A stretch of DNA of 64,000 nt from Cyanobacteria bacterium OH_CDB_20 (GTDB lineage: Bacteria > Cyanobacteriota > Vampirovibrionia > Gastranaerophilales > Gastranaerophilaceae): NCBI GenBank assembly GCA_023415935.1, contig JAEZIX010000058.1:1-64000 (forward strand), written 5' to 3'. A program made the position numbers and the translations under genes. Position 1 is the stretch's first letter; every line of letters starts with the position of its first letter. Below are positions 45,534-54,571 of the stretch, piece by piece. The notes under the pieces are model-generated. The model had not been told where the DNA came from. It saw only the letters and a list, made by a program, of their open reading frames with translations, and ran no database searches.

Positions 45534-47225
45534 TTATGCTAAAGTAAACCAAACATCGTTTACATTATATTTTTCTCCGTTTGCATCAGTGTAAGAACCA
45601 AGTTGTCTATTTTGAACGTCTTCGCCAGCTTCAAGACCGCTTTCTTCGTAAGAAGAAACATTGATTGAAGCAACGTGGCCAAGATCTTCAAGTTCAGTAA
45701 CATTGCTGTCACTTATAAAGCCTAAGTTCATACCAACTGTTTGTAATGCTTGTTTTAATGCAGCTAGGTCTACATTTCCGTCTGATAAGCATTTAACACC
45801 TGTATATTGTTCAGCTTGTTCAGCTATCATTTTTAATGCTTCAAAGCCGTTTGCTGCGTTTAATTTTTCACCTGTGAATGGACTAACTGTTTGGTCACCA
45901 AATACTTCAGAACCGTCAATTGAACCATTACCGTTGATATCTGTCATAGCTAACATTTTATCGCCACCTGTAGCAGCACCGTCAGCTTTTCCGTTGTTGT
46001 CAATGTCAACACCTTGTCCAGCTGCAGCTGAAACTTGTCCGTCTTTGTTAAAGTCAACGATTAATGGTGAGTTCCAAGTTTTGTTATCACTAACTGCAAT
46101 TGTAATTACTTTCTTATCTTCAGAGCTAGTAGGGGTATCCTCTTTTTGATATTTTGAAGTATATGTTGATTCTGTGAAGATTTCATCTGTTGTTGGGTTA
46201 GCTAATTTGCTTTTATCAAATGGTGTTTGGATTGTTAAGTCAATATCATTGTGACCTGCTTCGTTTGAAATAGTAACGTTTTTAACACCGTTGATTACTT
46301 CAGTATATTCTCTTGTATTTGTAACTGTATTAACTGTAGTTTGGTTGTAAGATTCATTAGTTCTTGTGTTTGCATTGATACATTCATTGTCAGAGACAGC
46401 TCTTGCGTGGTTAGAATTATTAGCATCTCTTTTTGCGACAACATATACATCTTTGCCAGCTGATGATTTTTTAGGGCTCTTGATTAGGATATAAAGAGGA
46501 CCACCATCACTTGATTTTGCAGTTAAATCAACACTCTTCAAAATATTAATTTCTTGAGCGCTCAAGTTATATTTTTGAGCAATTGCTTGGTATGCATCTT
46601 CTGTTATTTTGCTGCTAGGAGTGCTGCTTACTAGAGTTGAAGAAGTTTTTGTAATTTTATCCATTAACTCTTCAAAACCAAATCCTGTATATTCATTTTT
46701 ATCAAGTGCATAATTTAAAGTTTGGATTGTGTTGTTACCTTTTGCAAGATCGATATCAACATTGTTACCCCAAAAACCGATGTCGTGTGCTCCGTTACCA
46801 GCAGTAACACCATAGTTGTTACCGTAGAAGCCTAAATCTAAATTAGTATTACCTGCTTCAAGATCAACATTGTTTGCAATAACTCTGATTGTATTTTCAG
46901 AACCATCGCCAACTTTGATTGTATTTTGTGCAGTTGTATTGTTCAAATTACCTTTAACTTGGATATCATTGTTTCCACCAAGAGAAGTAATATCAAATTG
47001 GTTTCCTGTGAATACGATTTTGTCATCACTACCATTAGTATTGATGTCAGCGCTGTTTGCATTTACAACAACATTATCAACACCTGTAGAACCAGTATTG
47101 ATAGAAACTTTTCCTGCGAAAACAGTTATATCGTTACTTCCGTCAGCTGTAGTTATATTAACAATAGAATTAGCATTTGTATTATAAATAAGGGTACTAT
47201 TTTGTAATAAACTAGCTATATCCAT
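45534..47225 (-). CDS. Beta-repeat protein with C-terminal calcium loops
   Basis: 563 residues. Residues about 15-170 are roughly 19-20-residue beta repeats (DGSNDITVFAGK, GVDNVVVNANS, GSDDKIVFTGN, GGNNDIQVKGN), a solenoid pattern as in adhesins. After a Ser/Thr/Asn-rich middle come calcium-loop motifs DFNKDGQV, DIDNNGKAD and DINGNGSIDGSE(VFGD), a combination seen at the ends of RTX/adhesin-like proteins. No signal peptide. The C-terminus VNDVWFTLA is hydrophobic, as in some type I substrates. AAGGAAAA precedes ATG. Its function is probably surface or secreted, unproven. Confidence 0.75.
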   Translation of the reverse strand: MDIASLLQNSTLIYNTNANSIVNITTADGSNDITVFAGKVSINTGSTGVDNVVVNANSADINTNGSDDKIVFTGNQFDITSLGGNNDIQVKGNLNNTTAQNTIKVGDGSENTIRVIANNVDLEAGNTNLDLGFYGNNYGVTAGNGAHDIGFWGNNVDIDLAKGNNTIQTLNYALDKNEYTGFGFEELMDKITKTSSTLVSSTPSSKITEDAYQAIAQKYNLSAQEINILKSVDLTAKSSDGGPLYILIKSPKKSSAGKDVYVVAKRDANNSNHARAVSDNECINANTRTNESYNQTTVNTVTNTREYTEVINGVKNVTISNEAGHNDIDLTIQTPFDKSKLANPTTDEIFTESTYTSKYQKEDTPTSSEDKKVITIAVSDNKTWNSPLIVDFNKDGQVSAAAGQGVDIDNNGKADGAATGGDKMLAMTDINGNGSIDGSEVFGDQTVSPFTGEKLNAANGFEALKMIAEQAEQYTGVKCLSDGNVDLAALKQALQTVGMNLGFISDSNVTELEDLGHVASINVSSYEESGLEAGEDVQNRQLGSYTDANGEKYNVNDVWFTLA

Positions 47226-47314
47226 TATATTTTTCCTTACACATAAATTACTTTACACATATATATAAAAAATTTTTGTATATACCAAATTCATAAAAAG
47301 TATATATTGTTACA

Positions 47315-47338
47315 TTAGTTAACATTTTTGAAACAATG
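47315..47338. promoter_or_regulatory. Imperfect palindrome between divergent calcium-loop genes
   Basis: TTAGTTAACATTTTTGAAAC-type sequence in the 270-bp gap. It resembles the perfect palindrome at 1121-1146 (about 18 of 24 positions). Only suggestive, given the AT-rich background. The rest of the gap (47226-47495) shows no gene. Confidence 0.25.
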
Positions 47339-47495
47339 AATTAACCAAGATAAAACGCAATAAAATCAACTTAATTAACCAAACGAGACAAAGACTAACA
47401 TCCTCAAAAGAGTATATATTAGGCAATCTTGAGACGAAAAAATTTTTAATAATAATAGAGGATTTATAACTTTAGGGGAATTTAGGAGAAATACT

Positions 47496-48308
47496 ATGAC
47501 TTTAGATTTTAATTGCACTGGCACGCGTTTAAGAGCGTTAAACAGCATTAAGGACTTCATAACAGGCAATGCTAAAAGTTCAGCACCTGTGGGCAATCCT
47601 GCTGATTATGGTAACGAAAGTTTATTTTTAAAAAAAGATGAAGAATATAAAGATTTTCAAGTAAGAATGAATAAAGATAAAACATTAAAAAATGCCTTCG
47701 ATGCACAGTTTGGAAGCACGAATGATTTATTCAAACTTTTTGATTCAGACAATAACGGTACTTTAACAAAAGATGAAGCTCAAGTTTTCAATGACCTTGC
47801 AACTTCAAATGACTCATATTCTGATGCAGCAGTATTGACAACAAAAATATCACAATACCAAAAAACTAATGGAACAACTGTTACTCCAAACCAAAATCAA
47901 ATGGGTCTTTCTCCAGATGCACAAATCGACTTCATCGATTCATTAGAAATTCCTGGACTTAGCATTGCAGATTATACAAAAGCAGAAGACGGTTCATTAG
48001 TATTCACTACTGAAAGTGGTACAAAACTGACTTGTACGCAAGATTCTGCAACTGGCGAATATAAAGTTAGCATGAAATATTCAGACAATTCATCACGTGA
48101 ACTTGTATATGATTCTGATAAAAATCTCACATCAATGAGATACAAAGACAAAGAAACTGAAACTCTTGATGTATTCAAAGAAATCGACGGCGAAAGAAAA
48201 ATCGCTGAAACATATAAATTTGATCCAAAAGATACAAATCCAGATAAAGCTCCGATTGGATTCGCTATGTACAATGAAGACAGCGGAGAAGTTGAAACGG
48301 TATACTAA
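47496..48308 (+). CDS. EF-hand protein, divergent from the beta-repeat gene
   Basis: 270 residues. One clear EF-hand loop, DSDNNGTLTKDE (Asp-x-Asp-x-Asn-Gly-x-Leu-x-x-x-Glu, about residues 87-98), preceded by a helix. The C-terminal half (about 140-270) is a beta-rich region with tandem YD/FD-type turns (YSDNSSRELVYDSDKNL). No signal peptide or membrane helix. GGAG lies 7-8 nt before ATG. Divergent from the calcium-loop gene at 45534, so the two may be co-regulated. Not recognised beyond the EF-hand. Confidence 0.7.
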   Translation: MTLDFNCTGTRLRALNSIKDFITGNAKSSAPVGNPADYGNESLFLKKDEEYKDFQVRMNKDKTLKNAFDAQFGSTNDLFKLFDSDNNGTLTKDEAQVFNDLATSNDSYSDAAVLTTKISQYQKTNGTTVTPNQNQMGLSPDAQIDFIDSLEIPGLSIADYTKAEDGSLVFTTESGTKLTCTQDSATGEYKVSMKYSDNSSRELVYDSDKNLTSMRYKDKETETLDVFKEIDGERKIAETYKFDPKDTNPDKAPIGFAMYNEDSGEVETVY

Positions 48309-48342
48309 ACAATTATTTAGGTTAGATTTGGGGTGGAATATA

Positions 48343-48371
48343 AAAGGTACTTTAGATAATAAAGTACCTTT
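48343..48371. terminator. Perfect 12-bp hairpin between convergent genes
   Basis: AAAGGTACTTTA-GATAA-TAAAGTACCTTT. It is a 12-bp perfect stem between the EF-hand gene (+) and the U32 gene (-). T-tracts are short, so it is a structural terminator of moderate strength. Confidence 0.65.
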
Positions 48372-50195
48372 CTATTTGTGGATTATTTGCATCAAGCAGT
48401 TTTTACAGTCAAATTCAAGCCTGTATTCCTTACCATATTCATCTACAATATAAAAAGGCTCTTTATATTCATTATTGGAAAATTGTTTTGGACACATATC
48501 AAAAAGATACTTTAGACAATGCTTTGTGGTCATAACGACGTGACTTTTAATGTTTATATTAGATTCAGCAGCTAGTTCATTTACTTTTGCTTTGCGTTTT
48601 TCATAAAATTCTTTTGCTTTTGAATTATAAATATTTGCTCTAAAATCAAGATTTTTTTCAGGGTATTCAACTATTTCAATCTTATTATTCCTAACATCAT
48701 TTTTGTAGCTCGCACTTCTTTGTTCTGAAAGTTTATCAAATAAATTCCTTCTTATATCATTAAGCTCTGATACAGGGATAAAAGGGACTTCTTCAAGATT
48801 TATAGAGATTCTTTCACATAAAAATTCAGTATTTCCAAGTTTTGAAAGCTGTTTTTTAATGTTTAAAGTTGCTGAATCAATATTTTTAGCCGGTTCAAAT
48901 TTTGCATTTATAGCACAAACTGCTTTTTGCCCATCACAAGCAATAGCCTCGAAAACGTACTCATTATTTGCAAATAAGACATTGATATCAACAGGAATTT
49001 TTCTTTCAATTTTTGATTTTAAAACTTTGTCTATAAAATCTTTGTCAAAATTTCTGTATATTTTTAGTCCATTTTTTATAGCATTCATTGAATTTGGAAA
49101 TACAGTATTTCCCTGAACTTTATTTATATTGGTACCTTGAAGCTCATTATTTTCGTCAAAAAAGCATATGCCATCAGAGTTTTTTAACCGATTATTTTTT
49201 AGAACAAATGATGTTTTATCTATTTTTTCAACTTCACCAATATACTCCCCAAGAGATTTTGAATAATTTAAAGCTGAAATATCTTTACTTCTTCCATTAA
49301 AAAAGTAAGTTGTAAAAGAACGGTTAAAAGACTTATCGGGATTAGGCTCAAAGTCAATATTTGAAACTCCTATTGAACTTCTTTCAAGGTTTAGCTCTTT
49401 TAAAATTTTATCCAGTTCTTTTCGGTAAAATGCAACTACATTTCTGACATAATCTTCATCTTTAAGTCGACCTTCGATTTTAAATGAAGTAACACATGCT
49501 TGAATTAGTTCCTTTAAGTTATTTGAAAGATTAAAGTCTTTCAAACTCAACAAATACCTGTCTTTTACTATAAGTTTTCCGTTAGAATCTTTTAGTGAGT
49601 ATTTTTTTCTGCAAGGCTGAGCACATTCTCCACGATTTGCACTTCTTCCGCCAACCGCATAGCTCATATAGCATTGACCACTATAAGAAACGCACAAAGC
49701 GCCATGGACAAAAGTTTCAACTTCAATATTGGTGTTTTCAGTAATATTTTTTATCTCGGCAAGTGAAAATTCCCTCGGTAAAATAACTCTTTTAAAGCCT
49801 GTTTTTTCAAGAAATTTAACCTTTTCAAGAGTGTTATTATGGCACTGTGTACTTGCAATAATTTGGATAGGGGGAAGATCCAGCTCTAAAAGTCCCATAT
49901 CTTGAATAATAATTCCATCTACTCCAGCTTTATAAACACTATTTATAGCTTCAAGCACCTCTGGAAGCTCATCATCTTTAAAAATTGTATTAAAAGTAAT
50001 ATAAACTTTTACAAGATATTTGTGTGCATAATCAATAACTTCTTTGATATCTTCTAAAGAATTTCCTGCTTTTTTCCTTGCTCCAAACTTCAAATAACCA
50101 ATATAAACAGCGTCAGCTCCAGCGTTAATCGCTGAAATTGCTGTATTTTTATCCTTTGCAGGCGCTAAAAGCTCAATTTTGCTGTTTGTGTTCAT
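48372..50195 (-). CDS. U32 peptidase-family protein (RlhA/TrhP type)
   Basis: 607 residues. Family signatures: LLAPAKDKNTAISAINAGADAVYIG at the start, the ETFVHGALCVSYSGQC motif, and four Cys (CVSYSGQC...GECAQPC) that bind an Fe-S cluster in this family. Known members hydroxylate rRNA (RlhA) or tRNA (TrhP), although first described as collagenases. The length is nearer RlhA (about 650) than TrhP (about 450). It overlaps the upstream Clp-N gene by 23 bp. Which RNA it acts on is not decidable here. Confidence 0.88.
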   Translation of the reverse strand: MNTNSKIELLAPAKDKNTAISAINAGADAVYIGYLKFGARKKAGNSLEDIKEVIDYAHKYLVKVYITFNTIFKDDELPEVLEAINSVYKAGVDGIIIQDMGLLELDLPPIQIIASTQCHNNTLEKVKFLEKTGFKRVILPREFSLAEIKNITENTNIEVETFVHGALCVSYSGQCYMSYAVGGRSANRGECAQPCRKKYSLKDSNGKLIVKDRYLLSLKDFNLSNNLKELIQACVTSFKIEGRLKDEDYVRNVVAFYRKELDKILKELNLERSSIGVSNIDFEPNPDKSFNRSFTTYFFNGRSKDISALNYSKSLGEYIGEVEKIDKTSFVLKNNRLKNSDGICFFDENNELQGTNINKVQGNTVFPNSMNAIKNGLKIYRNFDKDFIDKVLKSKIERKIPVDINVLFANNEYVFEAIACDGQKAVCAINAKFEPAKNIDSATLNIKKQLSKLGNTEFLCERISINLEEVPFIPVSELNDIRRNLFDKLSEQRSASYKNDVRNNKIEIVEYPEKNLDFRANIYNSKAKEFYEKRKAKVNELAAESNINIKSHVVMTTKHCLKYLFDMCPKQFSNNEYKEPFYIVDEYGKEYRLEFDCKNCLMQIIHK

Positions 50196-51555
50196 TTTGC
50201 TCTTGTTTAATATTTTGAAGCCCGTGCTTTATCTCAATAACATCAACACCAAGGTGATTTAATGCCTGCATTGCAAGCGATTGAGGTTGCGAACAAATAG
50301 CCAAAAGTAAATGTTCTGATGTAATTTTATTTTTCTTTAAAGCTTTTGCTATATTCCAGGCTTTTTCAAGGATTAATTTTGCTCTTTGAGAGAAAAGAAT
50401 TTCTCTTTCATTGTAGTCAGAAGAAACTCCGACAATCTTTTCAACCTCATTGCGGGCATCTTTAACGGTAACACCAAGCCCACTAAGAACGCGAGCACCA
50501 ATTCCTGTACCTTCTAGCAATATTCCAAGCAGAATTAGCTCTGTTCCGACAACATTCTTGCCTATTCTTCTTGCTTCTTGCTTTGCGAACCTAAGAATAA
50601 TAAGAGTTTCATTCATTTGTTTTTCTATAGGACGGATGATTTTTTCTTCTAAATCATCATCATCAATATTGAACTCTTTAAATATCTTGTATGCTATACC
50701 GCTTTTAGCCTTTAAAAGTCCCAAAATAACATGTTCAGGGCTAACTGAAGTTGAGCCGAATTCTTTTGCTGTTTCTATCGCTAAAAGCATTGTTTTTAAA
50801 GCATTTGGAGTAAATATAATTTGTTTATCTTCATATTCAGCCTGTCTTGAAGAAAGTTCATTTAGTTTTTCATTAAATGAAGCTGGATTAATACCATATT
50901 TCCCAAGTATTTCAGGAAGTTCAGACTCTTTATCCTCAAGTATAGATTGAATAATCTGTTCTGTACCCATAATCTCATAAACTGAAGTTGAAAGTTTTGC
51001 AACTGCTCTTTCAAAAAGTGGCGAAGAATTCGGATCTTTAAAAATAGAACGAATATACTTATACTTATCGTCAAGCATAAGTTTATCGGTGCCTTCTGGG
51101 TGTTCTTTGCTTTTCTTATTCTTATCTAAAATCTTTAGAAGCATACTTTCAGCTTTTTGAGTATCAAAGTCAAACTCTTTTAATATAAAGTAAATTGGAG
51201 AATCAACATCCTTAATAAGCGCCAGGAACAAGTGTTCTGGCTGTATGTATTTATTGCCCAATCCGTATGCTATTTTTATTGAATGTTCAAAAATTCTCTT
51301 TAAATTATCACTAAAAACAACAAATTCATTAGGTTTTCCTGTTTCTTTAGTTGCAAGTTTTCTTTTTATAACTTCTTGAAGTTCATTTGCTGTAAATTTG
51401 GCCATATGAAGCAATTTAGTAACTAGTCCTGATTTTTGTCTACTTAAAGCAACGAGCAAATGTTCAGGATAAATTTTCTCGTGGTTAAACTCTATAGCAA
51501 CTATTTGAGAGGTTTTAACAACATCAATTGCTTTTTCTGTGAACTTTTGGAACAA
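50173..51555 (-). CDS. Stand-alone triple Clp-N domain protein, no ATPase
   Basis: 460 residues made of six helical half-repeats of about 65-75 residues, each with a (P/T)EHLLVAL-type motif: 1-70 (YPEHLLVAL), 80-150 (QPEHLFLAL), 185-240 (degenerate), about 245-315 (SPEHVILGL), about 320-385 (VGTELILLGIL), about 390-460 (TSEHLLLAI). That is three Clp-N domains, as in ClpC/ClpA, but with no Walker A or B. It could be an adaptor or substrate-binding protein for a Clp protease. Divergence of the third repeat suggests specialisation. Co-transcribed with U32. Confidence 0.85.
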   Translation of the reverse strand: MFQKFTEKAIDVVKTSQIVAIEFNHEKIYPEHLLVALSRQKSGLVTKLLHMAKFTANELQEVIKRKLATKETGKPNEFVVFSDNLKRIFEHSIKIAYGLGNKYIQPEHLFLALIKDVDSPIYFILKEFDFDTQKAESMLLKILDKNKKSKEHPEGTDKLMLDDKYKYIRSIFKDPNSSPLFERAVAKLSTSVYEIMGTEQIIQSILEDKESELPEILGKYGINPASFNEKLNELSSRQAEYEDKQIIFTPNALKTMLLAIETAKEFGSTSVSPEHVILGLLKAKSGIAYKIFKEFNIDDDDLEEKIIRPIEKQMNETLIILRFAKQEARRIGKNVVGTELILLGILLEGTGIGARVLSGLGVTVKDARNEVEKIVGVSSDYNEREILFSQRAKLILEKAWNIAKALKKNKITSEHLLLAICSQPQSLAMQALNHLGVDVIEIKHGLQNIKQEQNEHKQQN

Positions 51556-51590
51556 GACTTTCCCCTTTTTATGACCGAAACTACGATTTA

Positions 51591-52628
51591 TTATACTATA
51601 GTTTTGCTAAAAATGTACGCTAGATATACAAAATAGAAAATCCCCGCAAAAATAAGTGAGCGGGATGATAATTTATTTTTCATTGCACTTATATATAGCA
51701 AAATTACTGAAATATAAACAAAACTAACGTTTAATACGGCATCTTGGTTAAGCACCCAAGGAGTAAGTAAGAGCCCCACTGCCATTGGAATGCAGCTTTG
51801 AAAAACCATTGCGCCTGTTATATTAGACAAAGCCAATGTGTCTTTTGATTTCTGAGTCCAAATCATACTGTTAAACATCTCGGGAAGCTCTGTTGCAACG
51901 GGGGCAAGGAAAAGACTCATAATAAGAGGCGAAATACCAAAGAGCACTGAAATATGCTTTATGTTTTCAACAAAAAAGTGAGAAGCAACAATAAGCCCGA
52001 GTATCGAAATAATAACCTGCAAAATAATAAGTATCATATTATATTTCTTTGGTGTTCTAAAAATGGTTTTTAAATATAAGTCTTTGCATTGAGGGTCGAT
52101 TTCGCATTCGTCCCCGCAAGAATTGATAGTTCTAATTGCATAAAACAAATAATATGTTAAAAGAAATACACCTATTATTTTTTTAGCAAATGGATAAGGC
52201 AAAAATGAAGCTCCAAATGCCAATGTATAACTGAATAAAAAGTATTTTAAATCTCTTCTGAAAAGCTCAGCGTTTGCTTTAATTTCAAGGGTTCTTTTAC
52301 CTTTTTTATAAGCAAAAATAAGAGCTACAGCAGTCACAAACATAGCCAAAGTAGATAAAAGAAACGGTGAGCCTAAAATAGCTCCTGTACCTATTTCTCT
52401 ACCAACATCAACGTTTCCACCAAAAAACAAGGCGCTTAAAATTGCAACAAGTGGAACTATTGTCTCAGGAAGCGCCGTACCAATAGCTGCAAATACACTA
52501 CCTAAAGCGCTATGACCAATATTTAGCTCCTCTCCTAATCTCTCTATTGCATTTGTAAATACTTCACAAATAAATACAATAAGAACCAAAAGCAGTATAA
52601 CACTCGTAAAATGAACTAAATATTCCAA
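51591..52628 (-). CDS. Sodium/calcium exchanger family antiporter (CaCA)
   Basis: 345 residues with about 10-11 membrane helices in two inverted halves. Alpha repeats AIGTALPETIVPL in the first half and APVATELPEMFNSM in the second carry the conserved acidic residues (Glu). It exchanges Ca2+ or another cation for Na+ or H+. Located 36 bp upstream of the Clp-N gene on the same strand; co-transcription is possible. Confidence 0.9.
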   Translation of the reverse strand: MEYLVHFTSVILLLVLIVFICEVFTNAIERLGEELNIGHSALGSVFAAIGTALPETIVPLVAILSALFFGGNVDVGREIGTGAILGSPFLLSTLAMFVTAVALIFAYKKGKRTLEIKANAELFRRDLKYFLFSYTLAFGASFLPYPFAKKIIGVFLLTYYLFYAIRTINSCGDECEIDPQCKDLYLKTIFRTPKKYNMILIILQVIISILGLIVASHFFVENIKHISVLFGISPLIMSLFLAPVATELPEMFNSMIWTQKSKDTLALSNITGAMVFQSCIPMAVGLLLTPWVLNQDAVLNVSFVYISVILLYISAMKNKLSSRSLIFAGIFYFVYLAYIFSKTIV

Positions 52629-52692
52629 GAAAGTACCCTTTTAAAAATTTATGATACAATACAGTTTAACATTAGAAAGATAAAATTCAAAT

Positions 52693-53658
52693 ATGAATGA
52701 TTATAATAAAATCAAAGAACTGGTTGAAAAAGCTGATAACATTTTAATATTTTCACACGTAAACCCTGATGGCGACACAATAAGCTCTGTTTTAGCATTG
52801 AGCCTTGCTATTAAAAGCCATTTTAATAAAGAAGCTACACCTGTTTATATGGGTAAATACCCTGAGATATATAACTTTTTACCCAAACACAAAACATTTA
52901 AGAATATAGATGAAATAGACAGAACAAAAGTCTACGACCTTGCAATAGCAGTAGATATTGCATCTAAAGACAGACTGATGGATTCAGGCGAAATATACTT
53001 CAAAGCAAAGCATACAATAAATATTGACCATCACAAGACAAATAACGGCTACGGCGAATTTAACTATATTGACTCCGTTGCATGCTCTTGCGGTCAAATT
53101 CTCTTTGACATTTTTAATGAACTAAATATTGAAATAAACAAAGAAATAGCGGAGTGCCTCTATGTATCAATAATGACAGATACAGGCGGTTTCAAATATG
53201 AAAACACAAATGTTAAAGCACTTTTAACAGCGGCCGAACTTGTGAAAAAAGGGGCTGACCCTTGCTTTTTATATAGAGCCTGCTACGAATCAAAACCACA
53301 AGGAATGGTTCAGCTACAAGCATTTGCGATTACTAATGCCGTATTCTCAAATAACGGAAAAGTTGTATACGTAGTCATTACAAAAGAAATGATGAAGCAA
53401 TTTAACGCAACTGATGACTATACTGACGGCATTGCAGAGGCATTAAGACAAATTAAAACTGTTGAAATCTCAATCGTTTTAAAAGAAAATAGTGCAGGAC
53501 ATACAAAAGTCAGCATGAGAAGCAAGAAAATCGATTTGACAAAAATTGCAACAACCTTCGGCGGAGGAGGACACCAATTTGCAGCAGGATGTACAATCAA
53601 AAAAAATCCTCAGGTTGCAATAAATAAACTTTTAGAATGTATTGAGAGCGAATTATAA
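52693..53658 (+). CDS. nrnA: NanoRNase/pAp phosphatase (NrnA)
   Basis: 321 residues, normal length. DHH motifs HVNPDGDTISS (about 20-30), AVDIA, NIDHHKTN, TDTGGF, and the DHHA1 signature FGGGGHQFAAGC near the end. Degrades 2-5 nt RNAs and pAp. Translation is coupled to YihY by a TAATG (1-bp) overlap. It is divergent from the Ca2+ antiporter. Confidence 0.93.
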   Translation: MNDYNKIKELVEKADNILIFSHVNPDGDTISSVLALSLAIKSHFNKEATPVYMGKYPEIYNFLPKHKTFKNIDEIDRTKVYDLAIAVDIASKDRLMDSGEIYFKAKHTINIDHHKTNNGYGEFNYIDSVACSCGQILFDIFNELNIEINKEIAECLYVSIMTDTGGFKYENTNVKALLTAAELVKKGADPCFLYRACYESKPQGMVQLQAFAITNAVFSNNGKVVYVVITKEMMKQFNATDDYTDGIAEALRQIKTVEISIVLKENSAGHTKVSMRSKKIDLTKIATTFGGGGHQFAAGCTIKKNPQVAINKLLECIESEL

Positions 53659-54500
53659 TGAAAAAACGTACAGTAAAATTTATAAACAAGGCAATTGATG
53701 CCGACTTTTTTGGAATGGCGGCTGAAATGGCATTTTGGTTCTTGCTTGCGTTATTCCCATTTTTGCTTTTCCTTACTGCATTTTTCGCTTGGCTAGGAAA
53801 ACAGTCAATGATTGATCCGATTATAAACTTCCTTACATCAATTGTACCCAGTGACGTTGCGAGACTAATACTAACAGCAATCAATGAAGCAATGATATTT
53901 AAACAAGGCGGGCTAATCGCAATATTCGGTTTATGTATTACCGTTTGGCTTTCATCAAACGCTGTTTTTGTAATTATGAAAGGCTTAAACAGAACCTACG
54001 AAATCGAAGAAACAAGAAATTTTGTATTAACTAGAACTCTTGCGATACTTATGGTATTTGGAAACGCCTTTATACTATTTTTAAGCGTAAACTTAATAAT
54101 CCTCGGAAAAGTAATATTAGAGCTAATAATAAACTTCACACCGCTCTCGGCTCCATTTATTAATTTCATATTGATAGCAAGATGGCCTGTAACTTTCCTC
54201 GCTTTGTTTGTTATGGCATTTATAAATTATTACATTCTACCTGCTGTTGTCGGGCATGAAAAAATCAAAAGAAAATGTGCAATTCCCGGTGCCTTTACAT
54301 TTTGTATATTATGGCTTTTAGGCTCTGGAACATTTTCTCTTTATCTTAGCAATTTAAACACCTACAATAGAGTATACGGCACAATCGGAGCTTTTGCTAT
54401 TCTTATGGTTTGGCTGTATTATACCTCGCTTATCATACTCTTAGGAGGAGAAGTGAGCTCGCATATGTATAAAAGATTAATAAAATCAGAAGAAAATTAA
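53658..54500 (+). CDS. YihY/BrkB family membrane protein
   Basis: 280 residues with about six membrane helices (FGMAAEMAFWFLLALFPFLLFL, then ends WLYYTSLIILLGGEVS). The FW..LALFPF and GG.. elements are typical of the YihY/ribonuclease BN-like membrane family, formerly confused with RNase BN. Its role is unclear; some members are linked to lipid transport. The ATG overlaps the nrnA stop. Confidence 0.9.
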   Translation: MKKRTVKFINKAIDADFFGMAAEMAFWFLLALFPFLLFLTAFFAWLGKQSMIDPIINFLTSIVPSDVARLILTAINEAMIFKQGGLIAIFGLCITVWLSSNAVFVIMKGLNRTYEIEETRNFVLTRTLAILMVFGNAFILFLSVNLIILGKVILELIINFTPLSAPFINFILIARWPVTFLALFVMAFINYYILPAVVGHEKIKRKCAIPGAFTFCILWLLGSGTFSLYLSNLNTYNRVYGTIGAFAILMVWLYYTSLIILLGGEVSSHMYKRLIKSEEN

Positions 54501-54554
54501 CATAATTGATTTTTTAATATGAACATAAGATAATTATTATAAGAGAATTGATTC

Positions 54555-54571
54555 AGGAGGGTAGGACAATT
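54555..54571 (+). promoter_or_regulatory. Strong ribosome site in front of an ATT codon
   Basis: AGGAGG (54555-54560), the perfect anti-SD complement, is followed after 8 nt by ATT (54569-54571) and no ATG, GTG or TTG at that distance. The distance is optimal for a start codon, so it decides the start of the TPR gene. Confidence 0.65.

Noticed and set aside
54548..54571. TTG at 54548 as start of the TPR gene
   Set aside because: It precedes the AGGAGG site; no separate ribosome site supports it, although it remains in frame.
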